This document shows, piece after piece, positions 1 through 10,600 of a stretch of DNA of 22,266 bases (position 1 is its first letter; each line of letters begins with the position of its first letter). Source of the stretch: CAZFLY01 sp964519995. Its GTDB lineage: Bacteria > Planctomycetota > Phycisphaerae > Sedimentisphaerales > Anaerobacaceae. The DNA is taken from positions 1-22,266 of the forward strand of contig CAZFLY010000048.1 of NCBI GenBank assembly GCA_964519995.1, written 5' to 3'. Made by a program: the position numbers and the translations under genes. The notes under the pieces are model-generated. The model worked only from the letters and a program-made list of their open reading frames with translations. It did not search any database and was not told where the DNA came from.

Positions 1-114
1 TTAAGCAACTTGTCCCCAAGGGACTTGTTTGACCATATTGAAATTCTTGTCTCAAAGACAAAGTTAAGAATCTTGATTTTACAAGACAGGCTCGATATTC
101 TACTTACTAAATGA
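1..114 (+). CDS. Possible C-terminal end of an upstream gene (partial)
   Basis: Frame 1 is open from the first base to a TGA at 112-114, giving 37 residues. The tail is rich in Leu and Ile with interspersed charged residues (ending ...DRLDILLTK), as in a C-terminal amphipathic helix. The other two + frames close quickly. If real, it is on the same strand as the chorismate synthase gene and ends 57 bp before its ATG, so it could be in the same transcription unit. A 37-codon open stretch can arise by chance and I recognise no family. Confidence 0.3.
   Translation, partial: LSNLSPRDLFDHIEILVSKTKLRILILQDRLDILLTK
73..101 (+). promoter_or_regulatory. Weak sigma70-like promoter candidate for the chorismate synthase gene
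   Basis: A TTGATT at 73-78 and a TATTCT at 96-101 are separated by exactly 17 bp. Each matches four of six consensus positions. It lies about 70 bp before the start codon. If the partial reading frame at 1-114 is a real gene end, this would lie inside it, so the match may be fortuitous. Confidence 0.2.
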
Positions 115-117
115 GGC

Positions 118-136
118 TCTTCGGCTAATTCGAAGA
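118..136. other. Small inverted repeat (6-bp stem)
   Basis: TCTTCG at 118-123 pairs with CGAAGA at 131-136 around a 7-nt loop, just after the TGA at 112-114. There is no T-tract immediately after it, so it is not a convincing intrinsic terminator. It could be a leader hairpin in front of the chorismate synthase gene. Confidence 0.25.
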
Positions 137-171
137 ATTCAGGTAATAAGTTTTTAGGAGATTGATTAGAG

Positions 172-1503
172 ATGTTAGGATGTCACATAGGGCGTTGTTT
201 TCAAGTAACTGTTGCCGGCGGCTCCTATCAGGAAGGCTTGACCTCCGTTGTACAAGGTGTTCCGCCGGGAATGCTGCTCACCGAGCAGGAAATCTACGGA
301 GATCTACTTCTTAGAAAACCCGGTGCGGATGAACTCTCCAGTCCGCGAAAAGAACCTGATTTGCCGATTATATATTCCGGCCTAAACGCAGCAGATACAA
401 TCGAAGATGCTGGGAACAAAAATCATACTAATGGCACTCCTCTTTGTATCTTGATTCCCAATCTCGACCGTCACTTTATTCACATAAAGCAGTACCAGGA
501 CACCAACCGCACTCCACGTCCGGGTCACGCATCGTACGCTTCATTCATAAAATACGGCCCAGATGACGATGCAATAGGCGCAGGGATCTTCAGTGGACGA
601 TATACCTCTACGATTGTCGCAGCCGGGTACGTCGCAAAGAAGATCCTGAAGAAATGCGGCATTGAAGTCTTTGCCTATGCCAAGGAAATCGCAGGCACGC
701 GGTGCCCCGATATTTCCCACGATAAGGTGCTCGAATACACAGAAAACTATAAACAGATGCGTTGCGACCTCGATCCGTTCTATCAAGAGATTTATGTCAG
801 CGGTCGCATTAATATGGATATGCGATTCCTCGAAAAAACAGCTATTCTTGCCCAGGTGGAAAAGGAAATCGACACCATCCGCGGCAAGGCCCCCAAAATG
901 TCCGCCGATGAAATCCGTGGCAAATACAATGTCCACGAAATCGTCAACTGCCCAGACATTGACGCTGCACAGGCAATGGTGGATGCGTGCAATCGTATCT
1001 CATCCACGGGCGATTCTGCCGGCGGCGTGGTCGAGGTGGTTGTCACCGGTGTACCAGTAGGGCTCGGCGAACCCGTCTTCTGCAAACTTGATGCCGAATT
1101 GGGACGAATGATGGGCATCGGCGCGGTCAAAGGCGTAGAGATTGGGGCTGGCTTTAATGTTAAAGACATGACCGGTTTTCAGAACAACGACCAGATGCGG
1201 GCCAAAAACGGAAAGGTTATATTTGAGTCAAACAACGCCGGCGGCATTACAGGCGGGCTTACAACAGGTCAACCTATAATTGTCAGACTCACCGTAAAAC
1301 CCACATCCACAATAGACAAGCCGCAGAAAACAATCGACAAGTATACGTTGGAAAATAAAGAACTTGCGGCTATCACGAGACGCGATCCAACGATTGTAGC
1401 TCGCATTTGGCCGGTCGCTGAGAATTACACTGCGCTTATCATCCTCGACAACTTGCTCATGCACTACGGCTATCAGGCACTAAAGGCCAAAGTGGCTAAA
1501 TGA
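172..1503 (+). CDS. aroC: Divergent chorismate synthase family protein
   Basis: Chorismate synthase converts 5-enolpyruvylshikimate-3-phosphate to chorismate, the last step of the shikimate pathway, using reduced FMN in the cytoplasm. The protein is collinear with the family along its length: GVPPG at 29-33, RPGHASY at 116-122, a relaxed SGR.TS at 141-146, GVPVGLGEPVF at 293-303, the strongly conserved SNNAGGITGG at 353-362, KPTSTID at 376-382, and RRDP plus PVAEN near 403-418. At 443 residues it is about 80 longer than E. coli AroC. Most of the excess is an insertion at about 182-255. The usual N-terminal GESHG is GGSYQ at 16-20, so the first invariant histidine (His17 in Neurospora) is Tyr19. 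The second (His106) is kept as His119. AGGAG at 156-160 supports the ATG at 172. Family membership is secure. Whether it makes chorismate is not certain, given the altered first motif and the missing RGGGR-type segment. Confidence 0.85.
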   Translation: MLGCHIGRCFQVTVAGGSYQEGLTSVVQGVPPGMLLTEQEIYGDLLLRKPGADELSSPRKEPDLPIIYSGLNAADTIEDAGNKNHTNGTPLCILIPNLDRHFIHIKQYQDTNRTPRPGHASYASFIKYGPDDDAIGAGIFSGRYTSTIVAAGYVAKKILKKCGIEVFAYAKEIAGTRCPDISHDKVLEYTENYKQMRCDLDPFYQEIYVSGRINMDMRFLEKTAILAQVEKEIDTIRGKAPKMSADEIRGKYNVHEIVNCPDIDAAQAMVDACNRISSTGDSAGGVVEVVVTGVPVGLGEPVFCKLDAELGRMMGIGAVKGVEIGAGFNVKDMTGFQNNDQMRAKNGKVIFESNNAGGITGGLTTGQPIIVRLTVKPTSTIDKPQKTIDKYTLENKELAAITRRDPTIVARIWPVAENYTALIILDNLLMHYGYQALKAKVAK

Positions 1504-1505
1504 AA

Positions 1506-1533
1506 ACGCCTCCGATTCTATTGCCGGAGGCGT
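1506..1533. terminator. Hairpin between convergent genes (probable terminator)
   Basis: A perfect 9-bp inverted repeat, ACGCCTCCG at 1506-1514 and CGGAGGCGT at 1525-1533, encloses a 10-nt loop. It begins just after the chorismate synthase stop and lies 70 bp beyond the giant gene's stop on the other strand. Read on the minus strand the stem runs into four T residues, a short but acceptable terminator tail. On the plus strand no T-tract follows. It probably ends the minus-strand transcript, and may help end both. Confidence 0.65.
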
Positions 1534-1602
1534 GGGAAACTCACGCTCAACTTCATATATCCGGTCACTATAAATCGCAATCTGTGCGCTGTATGTGGTG
1601 TG

Positions 1603-4600
1603 TCATCTTGTAGGTACAGCAGGCGAGGGGTCAGTTTTGTTACCATATACATCACGTGCCCAGACACGGAACCGCAAACCTTGTCCAGCTCTACCCACGC
1701 GCACAGTGTACGTATTGTCCACTTGCCAGAGGCTACTGAGACGCGGCTCATCAACGCACTCGAACCAGTACTCCACACCGCCGCTTTCGTCTGTAGCCAC
1801 TACTGCTGTCATCTCAGCATAATAGTCGAACGCTCCACCACCACCCCAAAACTCACTGGGCATACTATTCGGATCAAACGCCATCGGATTAGGCGTCGGA
1901 GGAATCGTCTCTATAGGAACAGGAGTCTCAACACAAACCCAAGGTGACCACACGGTCTGATTTTGATTAGCCGATTCGTCTCTGGCCCTGACTCTGAAAC
2001 AGTATTCCGTGTTCGGATCGAGACCCGTCACTATGTAATTCGGCTCATCCTGCCAGCCGCTATCATTTACATCAGGATCATTACTATCGAAATAGTATTC
2101 AGCGCCGTTTTCATCGTAGGCCCTGGTGGACTCCATTATAACCATGTTCGGTGAGTTGGCATCAATCGTCTGTATGTGAGGGGCAGGCGTTGGCGGTAGC
2201 ATATCTACAACACCTGCGTATGCAACTTTAGACCATGCAGTTTCGTTGCCGACTCCGTCACGAGCTTTGACCTTGTATCCATATTCTGCACCTGCGGCCA
2301 AGCCATTGTCCTGATAGATAGGATTGTACTGCCAGCTACTGTCATGGCATCCGCCCTGGACACAGTCAAAGTAATATTCAACATCCCAGCCCCAAGCATC
2401 AAAAGCGGTCTTGGCCGTCATCCTGGCTGATACCGACGTTACCATATAAGGCCTTGTCTTCCACTCACTCGGATCTGGAAGCGGAGCGTTTGTGTCTTGC
2501 ACAAGCCAGCACTGGCCAAAGAACAACAAATCTCTAAAACCAACATCAGTATCGAACGTCAGGTCTGCACCCTGGCACCAGCCGTCGATATCTGAACAAC
2601 CTTCGCTAAGCCACTCAGAAGCGAACTGGACGAAATCGTTAAATTGAATGATACCGTCAAAGACCAAATCACAGAACTTACAAGGCTCTGCCAACGGATA
2701 GTGATAACCCATATCAACCAGGCCTCTATCAGGCACACCGTCCGTTCGCGTAGTGTACTGAGACATACTGAGATGACCTGCGAGCTTGCTGCCGGAGTTC
2801 ACACATGGGCTGTTCCTTGACTGACCTACACGGGTCTGACTGAGATAATATTCGCCACGTGGTCCGTCAACGAACAATGGATCTGCAGAAATATTACCAT
2901 TGCCCCAGGTTAGCTTACAACCTTCATCAACCCAGACGTCATTAGGAGTTGACTTGATATCACTGTACGAGACCATCAGGCTGGCACATCTTGGGTCGAG
3001 CCCAAATCCGGTTCCGACCGCTATTTCAGACCCCTTCAAAGCGTAGTTGTCCCAGAAAATACTATCGGTAACTGTGCACCGACTCTCAAATGAGCAGAAA
3101 AGTCCGCCACCAAAGCCGGTATTGTCCTCTTCGCCGATAGTTCCTGCAGCGGCATTGCCTACCATCGAGCAGTTTGTGATGAGTGGTTCATTGTGCCAGT
3201 TCACGCTAATACCACCACCGTCTCGACCGGCTCCGTTGTCCTTGATCAGACAGTTAATCAACGACGGTACTTTTTGTCCACGTAGGTATACACCGCCACC
3301 GGAAGCGTTAGAGTGGTTGCCACTAACGTTACAGTCGCGAATATAAGCATCAGCCGACCAGCAACATAAACCAGCACCAAGGCACAAAACGTTGTCATCA
3401 TTCGGATCGTTAACGTCAGTTGCAGCCGTATTGTTGATGATATCAGTCCCGATTATTTCTATTGTTCCATCAACATCAAGTAAACCGGCACCTCGAAGCG
3501 CCGTATTTGCTGTGAAATTACAGTCGGTTATCGTGGTGTATGCACCACTGGCATAAAGACCTCCGCCGGAGTCGGCTTCGTTACCGACAAAGTTGCAATC
3601 AGCGAACATAACCGTGGCGCTTGTCTCAGCACAGACACCGCCCCCGTAACCCATATAGGGGCTAAGACGATGATTTGGATCTTCGCCAGCAATTATTCCA
3701 GAGGTTATATTATCTTCAAACGTGCAGCCTCTAAATGTCACTGTCGACTCACGCCCGCAATAGACACCTGCTCCATAGCTTGGCATCTCGAATGAAACCA
3801 ACGGCTCCATCTGCCTACCAGCTTCATTCCTTTCACCGCCCTGACCGCTCATGCCGCCATAAGTGCGGTTTCCAATAATCTCGCAGTGTACAAACGTCAC
3901 ATTGCTTCTAATGTCGCAGAATGCACCACCGCCGAATCCAGAATACCATCGGTAATCACCAAAGTATGAGGTTCTGCCTGGCTCTCCATAGATAGACCAG
4001 TAGTCAAGCCCAAAGTCCCAATCCCAGACCTCCCAGAGATTACCCTCTACCGTAGTAGTACTGGTACTGTTAGGCTCTGTGCTAACATCCGTGCCTCCGA
4101 GCCTACTATAGTTACCACCATAGTTGGCAAAGCCACCATCTTCCTCATAGTTGCCGCCAATACCACCGTCACCACCACGGGCTGTATTATTAATGATTGT
4201 GCAGTTTATAAACTTCGGGTTGCTGTCCGGACCACAGTACACACCGCCACCGTGTGCCCAGCCTGACCAGCCGCCTCGACCGGCGTTGTTATTTTCATCG
4301 GCATCTTCACCATCTCCACCGTCACCCGAATACACTAAGTTGCCCCGTATTATACAGTTCTTAATGACAGGGCTGGCTCCAACCCCGATTATTATCCCTG
4401 CGCCGTCACCACATTCGCCGTCTTCGCCATTAGGATGACCCTCATCCCGGTCACCGTCGTCGCCGCTACCCCATTGGCCACCGCAGTTCTCGATTGTAAA
4501 GCCATTTAGGACAGTATTGGCGTCGGCATTAGAACCAAAAGCAACTCCAAGATTGTGGAATTCGTTTATTCCCATATACCCATCGATAACTGTTGCAGCA

Positions 4601-7600
4601 ACAGTGCATGGGTCATCGGGATTTCTGGATGTTATATGAATGGACTTGTCGACCAGTAGCGCATAGGCCAAGTAGCCACCATAGTACCTACCTGTATCGA
4701 CCACAATCGTGTCCCCGTCTTTGGCGGCAGTGACTGCGTCCTGGATTGTTAGGTAATCACTGGGTACACTTATGACCGTAGGTACTGGCTTCCAGAATTC
4801 AACTGATACAAAGACACTCGCACCATTGATGGTGACAGCATTGCTCAACTCGGTGGATGAATCATCGTCGGTTCCCGTCCAGGTTTTAACCTTGTATCCT
4901 GGGTCTGGCATGGCAATTAAGTGTATCGTTTCACCATCGTAAAATGCGCCGCTGTTTGGCTCGATTATGCCGTGTGGGCCTTCTCCTCTATCAATTACCA
5001 CGACGGTCAAATTGTATCTTGCTGCCTGTTCAAACTCGATAGTGACATGCTTATCCTCAGTGAGAGTAACAGTATTAATGCGCTTTGTTGAAGCATCATC
5101 ATCGGTACCGGTCCATTCCTTGACTTTGTAGCCCTCATCAGGGTACGCCGTCAACGTTATGAGATCATCCACATAGCCCTCGTAAACCACCGCAACATTG
5201 GGATCAACATAGCCATGGGTCTCACCATTCGGATCCGGCACTACGCTAACAGTCAGTCGATATTGAGTTAATCCTTCACCGTAGTGGTAACCCATGTCAA
5301 CAGTGCCGGTATCGCCGACACCATCGGTTCGCGTGGTATATTGATCCAAGCCTACATCCACTGCGCCGGTGCTTCCGCTATCGACGCAGGGACTATCAAT
5401 GGGTTGGCCGGAAGCTATCTGACTAAGGTAATTACCCGCTGTAAAGTTAGGATCCTGCTCTATGTTATGGCTGGCTGGATCCCAGCTTCTGCTACCGTCG
5501 TCCCACGACGTAATTATACAATCATCTTCAACATTAACCGATGGGGCCTTTCTTGTAACTAACTCGATAGCAACCATAACCGCATCAACAACTTCATCGG
5601 CACTGGCCGCTTGTACCATCGGCCCACCTGTCCCCGCAGATAGATTCCTCAAATAGGCTGATGCGGCAGCGTCGTTACCAACAAGCAATGAAAGAATTTG
5701 CTTGGGTGCCGGCAGAGCAGAGGCTGCCGAGGTCACAGTGCTTAGTGTGTATCCGGTTGGAGCTTCAGGATCATGCGGCGGAGCATCAGCCATGAGCAGA
5801 ATCGCGCGGGTGACTCTGCCTGGACGCCAACCTCCCAGAGACTCGCCGTCAATACAATGCATTAGCGCCGAGTAGACCGCCTCAGGCCAATCAGCGCCGC
5901 CTCCAGCTACTATCGAATCGATACCATCCACAACCGCAGTTAGATCACTTGTGAATTCTACCACGTCCTGATATGGATAATCATCCGGTGCACCATAACC
6001 GAGATTGGGATCGTTGAAATCTCTATAGTCTACAACAGCAATTCTATAATCTGGGATGTTTTCAGCTATCAAACCTACGATTTCTGTTGCGGAACCTTTT
6101 ACAGCGTCGATGTCATCGTACATACTGCCTGTAGAGTCGATGCAGAAGACAATATCAAGTGGCTTTGCCGGCTCGTTGGGATCAGGGTCGGGTTCAATGT
6201 CACTGCATAAAATAGTTAGCGTTGATGGTCTCGGCCCATACTTAAATCCACTGCCAACTGCGATCTGGGAGCCCTCGTAGGTGCTGGAATTACCCCAGAT
6301 AATTGAATCAGTCACTACCGTATTACTGTCATACGAGCAGTACAGCCCTCCACCATAGCCCAAGCCAAAAGAACCGGTGACTATATTGTCGGCTATCGTG
6401 CAATTCGTAATTTTAGGCTCTGTGTACCAGTTGACAGATATACCGCCACCATCCCGGCCGGCGCTGTTGCCCCTCACCAAGCAATTGTGCAATGATGGTG
6501 AGAAGATCGTATCTTGGTCGCTGCCTCCAAAGTAGATGCCGCCGCCTGACTTGGTCGCTCGGTTGTCTGTGAAGACGCTGTCAGAAATGTCAACTACTGA
6601 GGACAAACAATAGTAACCACCTCCCGCTCCCAACACATTGACAAAGCCAATAGCTGCATTAGGATCATTGGGGTCGTTGGGTTCAATAGGAGCTGCTAAG
6701 GCACTGTTACTACGAATAGTTGAGCCTGCAATTGTGCTCGTCGAATCAACTGAGTACAAACCTGCACCATGGTAGGCTACATTGTCTGTGAAGTTACAAT
6801 CAATAATTGTCGTAGTTGAGTTAGACCAGTACACTGCTCCGCCGATACAAGCTTCGTCACCGCCAAAGACGCAGTTTACAAACTTCGCTGAGCAGTCATC
6901 CTCGATGGAAACAGCGCCGCCGTAGCTAGTGTAAGGATCATCATTGTTCTGAACCGTGGATGGTGTGCCATCGGTAGCAATAAAGTCGTTCGATGTGTCA
7001 GCTGAATTGCCAATAAATCTGCTGTCTACGAATTCGAGACTACTCATGTCACGGGCATAGACTGCTCCACCTTGGTTTTCAATCTTAATGTTTCTGTCCG
7101 GAGTCCGAATACCTGCGGCATCTATACCGCCAATGCCGCAAACACCGCCATATGTATTGTTGTTTGTAAATGAACAATCTATGAACTTTGGTGCGCTGTA
7201 GTTTTCGCAGTAGACAGCACCACCGTAGCCGCTATATTTGTAGTATGGGTCAAGGTACGCATCGTACGGATCGTACCCGATGATAATATTAAGTTTGTCG
7301 CCGTATTCCCAGCCGTCCCACCAATAGTTGGCGAATTTTTCCTCATGAGAATCGCTCCATTCCCAGCCACCACCTCTTCCGCCTTTGTCGCCCAGGGCGC
7401 CATCGCCACCGTTACCGCCATTGCCGCCACGTGCAAAGCAATTTGTAAAGGAGCAGTTTTCAAACATTGGATTGCTGTTGTATCCGCAGTAAACAGCACC
7501 ACCGTAAGCCTTGCCGCCCCAGCCGCCATCGAATCCTACAGTGTGTTGTTGAGTACCAGGGTCACCCGGTGCGCCATCGCCACCTGTGACTGAGCAATCT

Positions 7601-10600
7601 ACAAAGACACAGTTGCGAATTGTAGGTGAAGCATTGAGAATCTGCATCGCACCACCGTACATACTCTCACCATAATAACCATCGTCATTCTCAGGACTGA
7701 CATTTACTGTAACAAGACCATCACGCTGCGCATTCCTTATGGTAATGCCATCAATGATTGCCTCGGGGCCAACGTTAAAGATGCGGAACCAGTAGCTATC
7801 AAGGACCGTGGCTGCGACAACTTCTGGATCGTCGGGATTGGTGCCCGTAAGAGTAATTGCCTTGTTGCCTATCTCGATCATATCAGTGGCCCATACCCGA
7901 TATGGATGAATCTTAGGAGGATAATACTCGCCGGTCTCCACAATAATGACATCACCATCATTTGCATCATCAATCGCATGCTGGATTGATGTGTAATCGG
8001 TGTCACTACCTACAACAATTGTCCTTGTCTGTTCAAAGGCAATAGTCACATGCCTATCCGTCTTCATGACGACAACATTTGTTAGAGGCTTTGAACCATC
8101 ATCAGCAGTTCCAGACCAGCCGGCAACGCGCCAGCTTACTTCAGGCTGAGCTGTGAGGGTTACCAACGTTCCGGCATAGTAAGTACCACTGCTTGGTTCG
8201 ACTCTGCCGTGTCCTTGAACCACAGTGACAGTTAAATTGTATTGCGGAATTCCCGAGTGGTCCGTGTAATGGTAACCGATGTCAACATCTCCTGTATCCT
8301 CATTGCCGTCCGTACGGGTTGTATACGTGCTCAAGCCACGGTCAGAGGCTAAACCACTGCCTGCATCTACAGCGGGACTATTCGCAGACTGGCCTGCTGC
8401 AATTTGACTAAAATAGTAATCACCGAATGGCCCGGTCACGAACAACGGATCGCCATCAATGTTAGTAACATCAAGCTCTGACGGCGCAATAGTGCTGGTC
8501 TGCTCTGCAACCGTATCATAAATCCCATAATCACCATCGCTATTACTATAGAACAAACAGTATTCTACGACCGCGCCGTCAAAGTCCTCTTCAGCTATTG
8601 CATAGTTGCTGCACTTCTGGAACACAGAGTCAGTAATTGTCGCATCAGAACTCCAGTCACAGAATATTGCGCCACCCAAAGCGCCCGCAGTATTGCCGCT
8701 GAAAGTACAATTCTGGAATTCTGGCTTTGCAAACAGGTTGCAAGAGACTGCACCACCTTCGCTCGTAGCGGTGTTACTCGTTAGCAAACAATTCTTTACA
8801 AGATGATTAACATATCCACCAGAGAAATTGATTGCGCCACCAGAGCCGTTAGCACCCTCGGCCACATTGTTCTGGAGGATACAGTGTTCGATCGTTGCAT
8901 GCGTATCGGCGCAGACCAGACCACCACCCATATCACGGCCACCGGCCATATCAATCTCGCCAAGACCATCATCAGGATCATAATACCAGTGATCAATATT
9001 TTGGAGGTCGTCAATTGCGTATAAGGGATAATAGCGAAAAGCATCCAAGTAACCTTTGGTATCGATGCCGCTGCCACCTATGGCTTTATTCGAACTTATG
9101 ACTGCCCGGCGTAAGGTGATATCTCCACCTACAAGGAATAAACCGGCACCGTTCTTAGCGGTATTATTCATGAAGTAGCAATCAGTAAATGTGGCATTGA
9201 AGTCCTGAAATCGTACGCCGCCGCCCCACCCGGTCATACCATCGATAGCCTTGTTGCCGGTAAAGACGCAGGAATCGACATCAATTGTCAATATTTTCCG
9301 GGTATTTGGATCGCCGGTATCACAATATACATCTACTGCACCACCATTATCACCGGCCTCGTTTCCACCAAACGAACAGTCCGTGAGGTTGGCGTCACTG
9401 TCGCAACAAATAGCACCACCATCTTCGAGGGCATAATTACCATGGAAACCGCAATCCCGAAGGTTTACACCATTACAATCCGGCCCAATGTAGACAGCAC
9501 CGCCTACATAGTCTATTTCTGTCCTGGCAGTATCATAATAAGGATATGGATAATATTGATATTCGTACTTGTCTCTTCGGTCAATCATTTCGTTATTCTT
9601 GAAGAGACAATCGTTCAGATCAACAACGTTGTTCGATCCTACATAAACAGCTCCACCAAGATTATCCGTAAACTGACAGTTATTGATGGCGGTAATGTTG
9701 CCAGGCCCGGAATACAGAGCTCCACCAATAGTGTATAAATGAACTTCCTCTTGCTGGCCATATATACCCTGGTAAATATCGGAGTAAATAGGAAATACTT
9801 CGCGTGCCTTATTGCCAATGAATTTGCAATTAATGAAGTTTGGATCCGCGTCGAAATAGTAGGCTGCGCCACCAGCTATGCCAGGCTCGGGATACACATT
9901 ACCAGGGAAGCCCACCCAGGCAGGACCCGGGTCGTTTCGCTCATTGCCTTCACCTATTGCTCCACCAGGACCGCCACTACCTGTCATAGCGATATTATTG
10001 ATGAAGGTACAGCCTTCGAAAACCGGGCAGCTTCCAACCTCGCAGTAGATTCCGCCACCGATACCACGGCCGTGAGCTTCTCCGCCATTACCGCCAGAAC
10101 TTTCTTCACCTTGATAGTTCGTACCAACATACAAGGCTGGCCCACCTGGACCACCGTCTCCGCCGCAGCCGCCTTTGGCAATATTGTCCTTGATGGTACA
10201 ATTGATAATAACCGGACAGCTCTCTCCAAGACAAGCGATAGCGCCGCCATAGCCGGTTCCATAGCCGACACCACCATAGCCGCCCCACTGGCCATCCTGA
10301 GTTTCTTGCACATTTACCTCTGGATCGACCGGCTGCCATGACCAAGTTCCCGACTGGCCAGGTGCACCATCGCCACCCTGCCCGCCGGTAACGGTACAGT
10401 TAGTTACTATACAGTTCTTAATAGTCGGAGAACTTGCATTCTCGCATAGGATAGCACCGCCATAGCCCTCGCCGGTGGCGTCTCCAGCGCGTTCGGCTCT
10501 CGGTGGGGTCGTGTCAGGATTAGGATTGTCCACAGGGATCAGCTCGAACGGTTGAGGAGTGAAGACTCCATACCGCCCGAATGTACCTATAGGACCACGA

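Noticed and set aside
1..36. Minus-strand frame of 11 codons ending at position 1
   Set aside because: It is closed by an in-frame stop at 52-54, so it is at most 16 codons long and has no support as a gene.
21..70. Overlapping small hairpins (TTGTC/GACAA and ATTCTT/AAGAAT) that might form an attenuator
   Set aside because: Stems are only 5-6 bp, no leader peptide or T-tract follows, and the region may be the coding end of an upstream gene.
541..1169. Open frames of 125-132 codons overlapping the chorismate synthase gene on both strands
   Set aside because: They overlap a gene with clear family motifs along its whole length and show no recognisable protein features.
9739..10341. A 200-codon plus-strand frame opposite the giant gene
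   Set aside because: It lies antisense to the Gly-rich part of beta-helix module C. Its Ala/Thr/Ile-rich composition mirrors the Gly/Asn/Asp codons of the real gene, and no domain is visible.
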